Assembly (NCBI GenBank): GCA_963530895.1
Contig: CAUSFO010000037.1
Location: forward strand, 1-15,388
Reading direction: 5' to 3'
DNA from: JABCPE02 sp963530895
GTDB taxonomy: Bacteria; Bacteroidota; Bacteroidia; Flavobacteriales; Weeksellaceae
Length of the DNA: 15,388 bases
The position numbers and the translations under genes were made by a program. Under the pieces are notes generated by a model. It worked only from the letters and a program-made list of their open reading frames with translations. It made no database searches and was not told where the DNA came from. This document shows positions 1 to 7,527 of this stretch, piece after piece; within the stretch, counting starts at the first letter, position 1; every line of letters starts with the position of its first letter.

Positions 1-536
1 ATGACTATCTGGCGTAGAGCTCGGTCGTTCATATCCATCACACGCTTCCAGACAATGGTTTTTGGGTCTATATTTAGATTGTGTTTTTTACTTTGTAAGT
101 TATTGTCTATCAACGCAGAAAGAAGATTATTTGCCTTTTCCACTGCCGAAAAATCCCCTGTAAAATGCAGGTTGATATCCGCCATTGGGATAACTTGGGC
201 ATATCCTCCCCCAGCGGCACCTCCTTTACTCCCGAAAACAGGTCCTAAACTAGGCTCACGAAGCACCAAAACTGCTTTTTTACCGATTTTATTCAGTCCA
301 TCACAAAGCCCCACCGAAACAGTGGTCTTCCCCTCTCCTGCCGGCGTGGGATTGATAGCTGTCACTAAAATCAATTTTGATTTTTTAATTTTTTCTTCAT
401 CGATGTATTTTAGAGGAATTTTGGCTTTTTGTCTGCCATAGTATTCTAAATCTTCCTCCGCAATAGCAATTTTTTCTGCAATTTCTCTAATGGGTCTGAT
501 GTCCGCACTTTGTGCAATCTGTATGTCTGTTTTCAC
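1..536 (-). CDS. fhs: Formate--tetrahydrofolate ligase, N-terminal part (cut by window edge)
   Basis: The reverse strand reads open from a GTG at 536 to the window edge, about 178 codons, beginning MKTDIQIAQSADIRPI. The protein joins formate to tetrahydrofolate using ATP, giving 10-formyl-THF for purine and one-carbon metabolism in the cytoplasm. Recognition rests on the opening (ADIRPI..IA), the nucleotide-binding loop TPAGEGKTT at residues 64-72, VLREPSLGPVFGSKGGAAGG after it, and the INLHFTGD stretch, all hallmark segments of the Fhs family. Full-length Fhs is about 550 residues, so roughly two thirds lies outside the window. GTG is the chosen start because it gives the family's usual N-terminus and no in-frame ATG precedes that segment. 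A TAGATTTG promoter box sits 17 bases upstream. It diverges from the ABC ATPase gene. The identity is near certain; the start is likely. Confidence 0.93.
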   Translation of the reverse strand, partial: MKTDIQIAQSADIRPIREIAEKIAIAEEDLEYYGRQKAKIPLKYIDEEKIKKSKLILVTAINPTPAGEGKTTVSVGLCDGLNKIGKKAVLVLREPSLGPVFGSKGGAAGGGYAQVIPMADINLHFTGDFSAVEKANNLLSALIDNNLQSKKHNLNIDPKTIVWKRVMDMNDRALRQIV

Positions 537-553
537 AATAGTTTTGTTTCCTA

Positions 554-561
554 CAAATCTA
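554..561 (-). promoter_or_regulatory. Probable promoter -7 box of fhs
   Basis: TAGATTTG on the minus strand matches the Bacteroidota -7 consensus TAnnTTTG. It lies 17 bases upstream of the fhs GTG, which implies a leader of only about a dozen bases. No clear -33 TTG is seen, so this rests on one element and its position. Confidence 0.5.
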
Positions 562-618
562 TAAAAATTTGATTTAAAATTAAAAAAAATTTATAGCGAA
601 TTAAAATATTAAAATCCC

Positions 619-626
619 TAAATTTG
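619..626 (+). promoter_or_regulatory. Probable promoter -7 box of the ABC ATPase gene
   Basis: TAAATTTG matches TAnnTTTG and lies 55 bases before the ATG at 682. The DNA upstream is very AT-rich and shows no obvious -33 TTG. It is arranged back to back with the fhs box. Confidence 0.45.
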
Positions 627-681
627 TAGGCTGTCTATTTTGAAGAATTTTTGTATTTTCGCCAAATATTTTGAATTCACT

Positions 682-1380
682 ATGTCTTTACAAATTACTA
701 ATCTAACTAAAAAATTCGGTGAACAAACAGCACTGAATAATATCAACCTCAGCATTGAAAAGAACGAAATCGTGGGGCTTCTCGGGCCAAACGGAGCAGG
801 AAAATCCACGCTGATGAAATCCATCACGGGTGTAGTAAAAATAGATGAGGGCGAAATTTTGTTCAACGATAAAGATATCACTCAATATCCGATAGAAAGC
901 AAGAAAAACATCGGTTTTCTACCAGAAAACAACCCGCTTTACCAAGAGATGTTCGTAAAAGAATATCTGAATTTCGTGGCTGATATCCACAAAATACCAA
1001 GCGAAAGAATAGATGAAGTTATCGAGCTAGTAGGCATCACTCCCGAAAAATCCAAAAAGATTTCCCAGCTCTCCAAAGGGTATAAACAGAGAGTCGGGCT
1101 GGCACAGGCGATTCTCCACCAGCCAGATTTACTTATCTTGGACGAGCCTACGAACGGTCTAGACCCTAACCAAATCATAGAAATCCGAAATGTGATAAAA
1201 GAAATCGGTAAGGAGAAAACCATCATCCTTTCCACACACATCATGCAGGAAGTAGAGGCGCTATGCTCTCGTGTCATCCTCATCCACAAGGGAAACATTC
1301 TGCAAGACACCTCTATAGAGGAGTTCAAAGGGCGATACAGCAATCTGGAAGAAGCATTCCAGAGCTATACTAACGGATAA
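682..1380 (+). CDS. GldA-like ABC transporter ATP-binding protein
   Basis: A 232-residue ABC-type ATPase that would power a membrane partner from the cytoplasmic face. Visible motifs, in order, are Walker A (GPNGAGKST), a Q-loop-region segment (GFLPENNPLYQEMFV), the signature (LSKGYKQRVGLAQA), Walker B (LLILDEPTNGLDP) and the switch histidine (IILSTHIMQEVEAL). The PENNPLY segment and DPNQIIEIRNVIKEIG resemble GldA, the ATPase of the flavobacterial GldA/F/G exporter. GldA as I know it is near 300 residues, so this protein lacks a C-terminal extension and ends with LEEAFQSYTNG. No permease gene lies beside it. The longer frame opens at a TTG at 640, but the ATG at 682 begins MSLQITNLTKKFG, the normal start of the domain. 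A strong terminator follows. The ABC ATPase identity is certain; the GldA link is a resemblance. Confidence 0.93.
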   Translation: MSLQITNLTKKFGEQTALNNINLSIEKNEIVGLLGPNGAGKSTLMKSITGVVKIDEGEILFNDKDITQYPIESKKNIGFLPENNPLYQEMFVKEYLNFVADIHKIPSERIDEVIELVGITPEKSKKISQLSKGYKQRVGLAQAILHQPDLLILDEPTNGLDPNQIIEIRNVIKEIGKEKTIILSTHIMQEVEALCSRVILIHKGNILQDTSIEEFKGRYSNLEEAFQSYTNG

Positions 1381-1401
1381 AATTTTTTCATTTTTTATTG
1401 T

Positions 1402-1440
1402 AAAATAGCTTGTCAATTTTAGGGACAGGCTATTTTTGTT
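1402..1440 (+). terminator. Intrinsic terminator after the ABC ATPase gene
   Basis: Arms 1402-1414 and 1424-1436 pair over 13 bp with a single G-U pair and a 9-base loop. The 3' arm runs into TTTTTGTTT. It lies 22 bases after the TAA and would isolate the ABC ATPase gene from the next one. Confidence 0.85.
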
Positions 1441-1532
1441 TCTAAAATATCCATCTTCTTCAATTTCATAGAGTTCAAAAAAATTCGTAAATTTCCGAAG
1501 TTTTTCTTGTTTTATAAAAAAATCATAAAATC

Positions 1533-2453
1533 ATGGGACATTCACACGAAGGACACTGCCACCACCATAGCATGAGCAGTCTAGAAAATATCAACAGAGC
1601 GTTTTACATCGGTATCGGTATGAATCTGCTCTACACCGTGATAGAATTTGTGGTCGGTTTTAAAATCAATTCTTTGGCTTTAATCTCTGATGCGAGCCAT
1701 AATCTGAGCGATGTTGCCAGTTTAGGAATTTCGCTCGTAGGTATCATTCTTGCCCAAAAAGCGAGCACACACAGCCTGACCTACGGCTACAAAAAAGCCT
1801 CAATTTTGGCTTCGCTCATCAATGCTATTCTGCTGGTATTCATTGTCTTCAAAATCATCATAGAAGCTGTGGAACGGCTGAATACACCTCCACAAATGGA
1901 GAGCAGCGGCATCATCATCACTGCTGCAATAGGCGTGGTTATCAATGCTGTTTCGGCGTTTCTTTTTTATAAAGGACAAAAACACGATATCAACATCAAA
2001 GGGGCTTTTCTGCACCTTATGGTAGATGCTTTGGTTTCGGTGGGTGTGATTATCTCTGGGGTGATTATCTATTTCACAGGCTGGAATCTCGCAGATGTGG
2101 TTATAAGTTTCATCATCGCTGTGGTGATTTTGATTTCTACTTGGGGACTTTTGACAGAAAGCATTAAACTCAGCCTAAACGGCGTACCAGAGGGCATTAA
2201 TCCCAATGAAATCCAAAAACTAATAGAGGAAATCCCTGCCATAGAACAGACCCACCACCTCCATATATGGGCGATGAGCAGCTCTGAAAACGCCCTAACC
2301 GTCCATCTGGTGGTAAATGAGAGTATAAGTTTCCAAGAAATGGAGCAAATAAAAAAGGAACTCCGCCATAAGCTGGAACATCACAACATCCAGCATTCTA
2401 CCTTTGAGATAGAAAGCTCTGACTGTAAATGCGACCAAGAGTTTTGTAAATAA
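1533..2453 (+). CDS. Cation diffusion facilitator (CzcD/ZitB-type zinc exporter)
   Basis: A 306-residue inner-membrane antiporter of the CDF family, which exports Zn2+ or similar divalent metal in exchange for protons. The N-terminus is His-rich (GHSHEGHCHHH). Six membrane segments follow. The metal-site pairs are visible: H56 and D60 in TM2 (SDASHNLSD) and H161 and D165 in TM5 (HLMVDALVS). The cytoplasmic C-terminal domain contains THHLHIWAMSS, typical of CzcD/ZitB proteins. The protein ends in a Cys-rich tail (C-K-C-x4-C) that could also bind metal. The gene stands alone between two terminators. No exact TAnnTTTG box precedes it; TAAATTTC at 1488-1495 is one base off. I cannot tell Zn from Co, Cd or Mn by sequence alone. 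Confidence 0.94.
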   Translation: MGHSHEGHCHHHSMSSLENINRAFYIGIGMNLLYTVIEFVVGFKINSLALISDASHNLSDVASLGISLVGIILAQKASTHSLTYGYKKASILASLINAILLVFIVFKIIIEAVERLNTPPQMESSGIIITAAIGVVINAVSAFLFYKGQKHDINIKGAFLHLMVDALVSVGVIISGVIIYFTGWNLADVVISFIIAVVILISTWGLLTESIKLSLNGVPEGINPNEIQKLIEEIPAIEQTHHLHIWAMSSSENALTVHLVVNESISFQEMEQIKKELRHKLEHHNIQHSTFEIESSDCKCDQEFCK

Positions 2454-2454
2454 C

Positions 2455-2490
2455 AAAAACAGCCGCTCATATCGGAACGGCTGTTTTTAT
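2455..2490. terminator. Bidirectional intrinsic terminator between CDF and gyrB
   Basis: Perfect 11-bp stem: 2455-2465 (AAAAACAGCCG) with 2478-2488 (CGGCTGTTTTT) and a 12-base loop. It has a T-run on either strand, so it can stop both the plus-strand CDF transcript and the minus-strand gyrB transcript that converge here. Confidence 0.88.
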
Positions 2491-2512
2491 TTATATTTTC
2501 ATTTATATTTTC

Positions 2513-4444
2513 CTACGCATCTATATTAGCATAGACAGCGTTCTTTTCTATAAATTCTCTTCTTGGCGGAACTTCATCTCCCATCAGCATAGAGAAAATT
2601 CGGTCTGCTTCCCCTGCGTTTTCTATAGTCACCTGTTTTAGGATTCTATTTTCTGGGTTAAGTGTAGTTTCCCAAAGCTGCTCTGCATTCATCTCCCCAA
2701 GACCTTTGTATCGCTGGATTTCCACGCCTCTGCCATCCGCAGAAAGTTCTTTGGTAAGCTCCTCTCTCTCCTTGTCATTCCATGCGTAGAGTTTTTTATT
2801 TCCTCTCTTCAGAAGATATAGCGGCGGTGATGCGATGTATACATACCCATTCTCTATCAGCTCTTTCATGTAACGGAAGAAGAATGTAAGAATAAGCGTA
2901 GAAATATGCGAACCATCTATATCGGCATCGGTCATAATTACTATTTTATGGTATCTCAGTTTAGACAAGTTCAGTGCTTTGCTGTCCTCCTCTGTCCCTA
3001 CAGAAACCCCGAGTGCCGTATAAATATTTTTAATCTCGTCATTATCATAAACCTTGTGAAGCATAGATTTTTCCACATTTAGAATCTTACCTCTCAGCGG
3101 TAAAATCGCTTGGAAATTTCTATCTCTTCCTCCTTTGGCTGTTCCTCCCGCAGAGTCTCCCTCTACTAGAAAAATTTCGCTTATAGATGGGTCTTTAGAT
3201 GAACAGTCGGCTAATTTCCCAGGTAAACCAGACCCTCCCAATGGCGATTTTCTCTGCACCATTTCACGGGCTTTCTTCGCTGCCTGACGAGCTTTCGCCG
3301 CTAAAACTACTTTTTGTACAATCTGCTTGGCTTCGTTTGGATTTTCTTCAAGGAAGTTAGAAAGCATCTCTCCTACTATCTTATCCACTGCACCAGAAAC
3401 TTCAGAGTTCCCAAGTTTAGTCTTAGTCTGTCCCTCAAACTGAGGCTCCATTACTTTCACGGAAATCACCACTGTAAGCCCCTCACGGAAGTCATCTCCT
3501 GTAACTTCAACTTTTTCTTTCTGTGGAATTCCTAGTTCATCAGCATATTTTTTGAGCGTTCTAGTCAAAGCTCTTCTAAAACCAGCCAAATGAGTTCCTC
3601 CCTCATGCGTGTTAATATTATTTACATAAGAATGCAGGTTCTCGTTGAACGAAGTATTATATCTCATCGCTACTTCCACAGGGATATCATCTCGTTCTCC
3701 TTCCATGAAGATCACATCCATTATCCCTTCTCTATTTCCATCGATGAATTCTACAAATTCCTTCAACCCTCCTTCAGAATAGAAAGTTTCGCTTTTAAAC
3801 TCTCCGTTTTCCTCTTTTACTCTTTCATCTGTAAGAGTGATGGTAATTCCTTTATTAAGAAAAGCCAACTCGCGAAGACGAGCCGCCAAAGTATCATAAT
3901 TATAAACTAATTCATTAAAAATAGATTCATCTGGCTGGAAAAACACCTCAGTCCCAGTAATCTCTGAAGCACCGATTTCCTGAACATTCCCAAGAGCTTT
4001 ACCTTGTGAATATTTCTGCTGGTAGATTTTACCATCTCTCTGAACAGTAGCTATCAACGATGTAGAAAGCGCATTCACACACGAAACACCTACACCATGA
4101 AGCCCCCCAGAAACCTTGTAAGAATCTTTATCAAACTTACCTCCTGCCCCTATTTTGGTCATTACTACCTCTAGAGCGGATTTTTGTTCTTTCTCGTGGA
4201 AATCCACAGGAATACCACGCCCATTATCTTTTACAGAAATACCATTTCCTTCATGAATCGTTACCGAAATAGTATCACAATATCCTGCCAAAGCCTCGTC
4301 TATAGAGTTATCCACCACCTCATAAACCAAGTGATGAAGCCCTCTAACCCCCACATCTCCAATGTACATCGATGGTCTGAGACGCACATGCTCAATACCT
4401 TCCAATGCCTGAATACTACTCGCTGTATACTGTTTTTCGCTCAT
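2513..4444 (-). CDS. gyrB: DNA gyrase subunit B
   Basis: A 643-residue type IIA topoisomerase subunit that binds ATP and, with GyrA, introduces negative supercoils. The GHKL ATPase domain shows VVDNSIDEALAG, DNGRGIPVD and GGLHGVGVSCVNALS. The transducer has NTHEGGTH. The Toprim domain shows EGDSAGG (residues 428-434) and the metal-binding DADIDGSH (from 506). RYKGLGEMN is at 578-586 and the C-terminal PPRREFIE is present. The length and the lack of the roughly 165-residue insertion seen in enterobacterial GyrB fit a typical Bacteroidota GyrB. ParE is the alternative, but the PPRREFIE ending and the close fit to flavobacterial GyrB favour GyrB. The start ATG at 4444 gives MSEKQYTASSIQALEG, the normal N-terminus. 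A TATCTTTG box lies 25 bases upstream. Confidence 0.96.
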   Translation of the reverse strand: MSEKQYTASSIQALEGIEHVRLRPSMYIGDVGVRGLHHLVYEVVDNSIDEALAGYCDTISVTIHEGNGISVKDNGRGIPVDFHEKEQKSALEVVMTKIGAGGKFDKDSYKVSGGLHGVGVSCVNALSTSLIATVQRDGKIYQQKYSQGKALGNVQEIGASEITGTEVFFQPDESIFNELVYNYDTLAARLRELAFLNKGITITLTDERVKEENGEFKSETFYSEGGLKEFVEFIDGNREGIMDVIFMEGERDDIPVEVAMRYNTSFNENLHSYVNNINTHEGGTHLAGFRRALTRTLKKYADELGIPQKEKVEVTGDDFREGLTVVISVKVMEPQFEGQTKTKLGNSEVSGAVDKIVGEMLSNFLEENPNEAKQIVQKVVLAAKARQAAKKAREMVQRKSPLGGSGLPGKLADCSSKDPSISEIFLVEGDSAGGTAKGGRDRNFQAILPLRGKILNVEKSMLHKVYDNDEIKNIYTALGVSVGTEEDSKALNLSKLRYHKIVIMTDADIDGSHISTLILTFFFRYMKELIENGYVYIASPPLYLLKRGNKKLYAWNDKEREELTKELSADGRGVEIQRYKGLGEMNAEQLWETTLNPENRILKQVTIENAGEADRIFSMLMGDEVPPRREFIEKNAVYANIDA

Positions 4445-4469
4445 GTATTTTCAAAAATTTAGTGAATTA

Positions 4470-4477
4470 CAAAGATA
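4470..4477 (-). promoter_or_regulatory. gyrB: Probable promoter -7 box of gyrB
   Basis: TATCTTTG on the minus strand fits TAnnTTTG. CTG at 4498-4500, one base from the -33 TTG, sits 20 bases upstream. Transcription would begin about 20 bases before the gyrB ATG. Confidence 0.6.
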
Positions 4478-4505
4478 CATATTTTTTTGATAAAAATCAG
4501 TGTTT

Positions 4506-4533
4506 TTTGAACGAGAAATAAATTTTATATTTG
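4506..4533 (+). promoter_or_regulatory. Probable promoter of the DAACS symporter operon
   Basis: TTTG at 4506-4509 and TATATTTG at 4526-4533 are separated by 16 bases, close to the flavobacterial -33/-7 arrangement. The box ends 16 bases before the symporter ATG at 4550. It faces away from the gyrB promoter. Confidence 0.6.
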
Positions 4534-4549
4534 GGAAATTTTATAAAAA

Positions 4550-5719
4550 ATGAAAAAGAGCAACAATCTCTTGCTTCAAATACTGATTGCTATTGTTTTA
4601 GGAATAATTTTTGGAAAATATGTAAATCAAGAATTTTTAAAAGTTTTTCTTACTTTCAATGGGCTATTTAGTCAGTTTCTTGGGTTCTGTATCCCTTTGA
4701 TTATCATAGGATTGATAGTCCCATCGATAGGAAAACTGGGCGGAACAGCCAGTAAACTAGTGCTTGTAACGGCAGGATTGGCTTATTTATCTACGCTTTT
4801 AGCTGGTTTTGTGTCTTATGGAGTGAGTATCAGCACTTTCCCAAGTCTTTTGGAAGGGCAGTCGCTCAGTGATGTTTCAAAAGTCACTGAAATCAAGCCT
4901 TATTTTTCGCTGAGCATTCCTCCTATGTTTGATGTGATGACGGCGCTGGTTTTGGCCTTTATGGTAGGAATAGGAATTTCTAAAATCCACAATTCTACAT
5001 TGTTACAGGTTTTTGAGGAATTTGAAATTATCATCTCTAATGTCATTGCCCGCATTCTTATTCCGCTGCTTCCATTGTATATTTTTGGAATCTTTTTAGG
5101 AATGGCACATACAGGCGAAGTTTTCACGATTGTTTCTATTTTCATTAAAATTATCGCCATTATTTTTGGGCTTCATATTTTGTTTTTGATATTTTTATTT
5201 ACCATCGCTGGAATTATCGGAAGGAAAAATCCTTTTAAAATGCTGGTAAATATGATACCTGCCTATATCACGGCTCTGGGAACGCAGTCTTCGGCTGCTA
5301 CTATTCCTGTTTCCTTACAGCAGACCATCAAAAACGGCGTTTCGGAAAAGGTGGCTAAACTGGTTATTCCTCTTTGTGCAACAATACATTTATCTGGAAG
5401 TGCCCTGAAGATAGTTGCCTGCACCATTGCTCTGATGGTGGTGCAACAGATGCCGATTGATTTCTTGGATTACGCAGGATTTATTTTCATGCTTGGCATT
5501 GCTATGGTGGCTGCACCTGGAGTCCCTGGTGGTGCTATTATGGCGGCTATCGGGATTATCGGTTCTATGCTGGGATTCGATGAAAAAAACCAAGCGCTGA
5601 TGATTTCCCTATACATCGCTATGGACAGCTTCGGAACGGCTGGAAATGTTACAGGAGACTGCGCTATAGCGGTAATTACAGATACTATTTTGGGTGAAAA
5701 ACAGAAAACCAACGACTAA
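4550..5719 (+). CDS. Dicarboxylate/amino acid:cation symporter family protein (SLC1/DAACS), divergent substrate site
   Basis: A 389-residue multi-spanning membrane protein with the SLC1/GltPh fold order. It has six N-terminal hydrophobic segments, then hairpin 1 with the serine-rich loop GTQSSAATIP (244-253), TM7, hairpin 2 (MVAAPGVPGGAIM, 319-331) and TM8 (DSFGTAGNVTGD, 359-370). The family imports dicarboxylates or amino acids with Na+ or H+. Two signatures differ from classical glutamate/aspartate members. The TM7 NMDGT motif reads HLSGS (280-284), and the TM8 arginine that holds the substrate's side-chain carboxylate is glycine (G362). D359, N366 and D370 are kept. The substrate is therefore unlikely to be glutamate or aspartate; a neutral substrate is my inference. 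Its stop codon abuts the next ATG, so the two genes are probably translated together. Confidence 0.9.
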   Translation: MKKSNNLLLQILIAIVLGIIFGKYVNQEFLKVFLTFNGLFSQFLGFCIPLIIIGLIVPSIGKLGGTASKLVLVTAGLAYLSTLLAGFVSYGVSISTFPSLLEGQSLSDVSKVTEIKPYFSLSIPPMFDVMTALVLAFMVGIGISKIHNSTLLQVFEEFEIIISNVIARILIPLLPLYIFGIFLGMAHTGEVFTIVSIFIKIIAIIFGLHILFLIFLFTIAGIIGRKNPFKMLVNMIPAYITALGTQSSAATIPVSLQQTIKNGVSEKVAKLVIPLCATIHLSGSALKIVACTIALMVVQQMPIDFLDYAGFIFMLGIAMVAAPGVPGGAIMAAIGIIGSMLGFDEKNQALMISLYIAMDSFGTAGNVTGDCAIAVITDTILGEKQKTND

Positions 5720-6934
5720 ATGAAAGAAAAGTTTTTACAAATTCTTTGGGAAAACAAGGTTTTTAATCCGCTCTTGTTCAAGGATACGGATGGAAACCCT
5801 ATCGAAATCCTAGATTTTGGAAAACTAAATAGCAATGCTGGTCCTGATTTTCATTCGGTAAAGATAAAAACACAAGGCATCACATTCTTTGGAAATGCTG
5901 AATTTCATGTAAAATCTTCCGACTGGCTTCTGCACAAACATTCGGAACAGAAAGATTATCAGTCTATTATCCTTCATATCGTTTTTGAACACGACCAAGA
6001 AATTTCGGAACTAAAAGAAAGAAACATTCCTACGCTGGAACTAAAAAACTATATTGAAAAATCTGATTTTCAATACTATAATTTTGATAAAGAAAAGAGT
6101 TTTATTCCTTGTGAAGATATTTTCAGCATTAAAAAAATCCCAAATTATTTTTCCGAGGAAATCGTTTTGCAAAAATTAGAGGAAAAAGACAAAGAAATCA
6201 GACAGCAGTTACTGGCTACAAAGAACGATTACGAGGCGGTTCTATTCCAAAGAATAGCCTACTCTTTTGGGCTGAAAGTAAATTCGGAAACTTTCCTCCA
6301 AATTGCACAAAACATTGATTTTAAAATCATTAAAAAAGTTTCTCAAAATCCTTTTCAGCTGGAAAGCCTCTTATTTGGAAAAGCAGATTTACTAAATAAT
6401 ACGGAAAAAGACAACCAAAAATGGCTGAAAGAATTTGAGTTTTTAAAGGCAAAATTTGGAATAAATGACATCGTTTTTCCTGCTAAATTTATGCGGATGA
6501 TGCCCGTTTCGTTCCCTACTATAAGGCTTTCGCAGCTGGCTCAGTTGTATTCTCGGCATCAGAATTTATTTTCAAAAATCATCAATGCAAAAAGCGTGGA
6601 GGAGTTGAAAGATTTATTCAAAGACATAAAAACCTCGGAATACTGGGAAAATCACTATGTTTTCGGAAAGGAAAGCAAAGCCAAAACCAAAAAACTTTCA
6701 GATGATTTTATAGAAATTATTTTGCTGAATGCTATCCTTCCTGTGATTTATTCCTATCATAAGGAAAAAACTGATAATCAGAAAATTATATTTAATTTTT
6801 ACCAAAACCTAAAACCTGAGAAAAACTCCATTATCAAACAATGGAAAAATTTAGGCGCGAAGATAAAATCTGCCCTAGATTCCCAAGCGTTCTTATATTT
6901 ATACAAAAACTGGGCAGCCAGAAAAGATGCTTAG
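5720..6934 (+). CDS. DUF2851 family protein
   Basis: A 404-residue soluble protein I recognise as DUF2851, a family widespread in Bacteroidota with no established function that I know. The conserved N-terminal core is visible: KLNSNAGPDF (35-44), FFGNAEFHVKSSDW (56-69), then H72, H74, a D-x-Y and ILHIVFEHD (84-92). The order PD, then E-x-H, then SDW, repeated His and ILH, suggests an enzyme active site and faintly recalls PD-(D/E)xK nucleases, which is speculation. The C-terminal half is Lys-rich and helical, with no membrane segment or signal peptide. Its ATG follows the symporter TAA with no gap. That suggests shared expression but not necessarily shared function. Confidence 0.85.
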   Translation: MKEKFLQILWENKVFNPLLFKDTDGNPIEILDFGKLNSNAGPDFHSVKIKTQGITFFGNAEFHVKSSDWLLHKHSEQKDYQSIILHIVFEHDQEISELKERNIPTLELKNYIEKSDFQYYNFDKEKSFIPCEDIFSIKKIPNYFSEEIVLQKLEEKDKEIRQQLLATKNDYEAVLFQRIAYSFGLKVNSETFLQIAQNIDFKIIKKVSQNPFQLESLLFGKADLLNNTEKDNQKWLKEFEFLKAKFGINDIVFPAKFMRMMPVSFPTIRLSQLAQLYSRHQNLFSKIINAKSVEELKDLFKDIKTSEYWENHYVFGKESKAKTKKLSDDFIEIILLNAILPVIYSYHKEKTDNQKIIFNFYQNLKPEKNSIIKQWKNLGAKIKSALDSQAFLYLYKNWAARKDA

Positions 6935-6973
6935 AATGCTGTCAGACACAATTTTAATTTAAATTTAAACCAA

Positions 6974-7501
6974 ATGATTTTTACTCTAAACGACATACAG
7001 ATACAACCCGCAAAAGAAGAAGAACACGGACATATTTTTTCCTCATACTGCGCTTCCTTCCCTGCTGATGAGCGAAGAGATGAGGAGCAGTTTTACAAGC
7101 TTTTAGAAAATCACCACAGTAAGATATTGTCCATTTTCAAGGGAGAAAACCTCGCTGGATACCTTATCGTATGGGAGTTTTCAGAGTTTACATTTATAGA
7201 GCATTTTGAGATTTTCGAGGCTCTTCGTGGCGCTAATTTAGGCTCTACGATTCTGTCTATTTTGACTGAAAACCTCAGAAACATCGTGCTAGAAACCGAA
7301 CCCAAAGAGCTGAGCCACATAGCTGAACGAAGAGTAGGTTTTTACAAAAAAAATGGTTTCTCCATTTTGGACGAGAGCTATATCCAACCAAGCTACAGCC
7401 AAGACAAAAACCCACTAAATCTCTGGCTAATGGGAACTTTTGAGCCTGATAATCTAACGCAAACCATTGCAGAAATTCATAAAATCGTATATCAAAATTA
7501 A
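6974..7501 (+). CDS. GNAT family N-acetyltransferase
   Basis: A 175-residue protein with the Gcn5-related acetyltransferase core, which moves an acetyl group from acetyl-CoA to an amine. Visible elements are the early ASFPADERRDEEQF segment, the central strands GYLIVWEF (62-69) and FIEHFEI (74-80), the acetyl-CoA pyrophosphate loop RGANLGS (85-91), VLETEP (105-110) and the late FYKKNGF motif (123-129). The substrate cannot be read from sequence; small-molecule or protein amines are both possible. It lies 39 bp after the DUF2851 gene and 26 bp before pyrD, in the same direction, so it is probably part of the same transcript. I see no separate promoter box. Confidence 0.85.
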   Translation: MIFTLNDIQIQPAKEEEHGHIFSSYCASFPADERRDEEQFYKLLENHHSKILSIFKGENLAGYLIVWEFSEFTFIEHFEIFEALRGANLGSTILSILTENLRNIVLETEPKELSHIAERRVGFYKKNGFSILDESYIQPSYSQDKNPLNLWLMGTFEPDNLTQTIAEIHKIVYQN

Positions 7502-7527
7502 GTCTAACCCAATAAAAATAATCACTC

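Noticed and set aside
1..441. A plus-strand open frame of 146 codons starting at the first base
   Set aside because: It lies antisense to the clear fhs coding sequence. Its peptide has no family features and it is a shadow of that gene.
640..681. TTG-initiated extension of the ABC ATPase
   Set aside because: The extra 14 residues are untypical, and the ATG at 682 gives the normal domain start.
4184..4462. Plus-strand open frames antisense to gyrB, this one and others at 3314-3535 and 3590-3910
   Set aside because: They are shadows of a highly conserved gene, with no start context or family match.
6956..6965. Perfect 10-base palindrome AATTTAAATT before the GNAT gene
   Set aside because: It is pure A/T in an A/T-rich spacer and easily arises by chance. 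There is no T-run or operator context.
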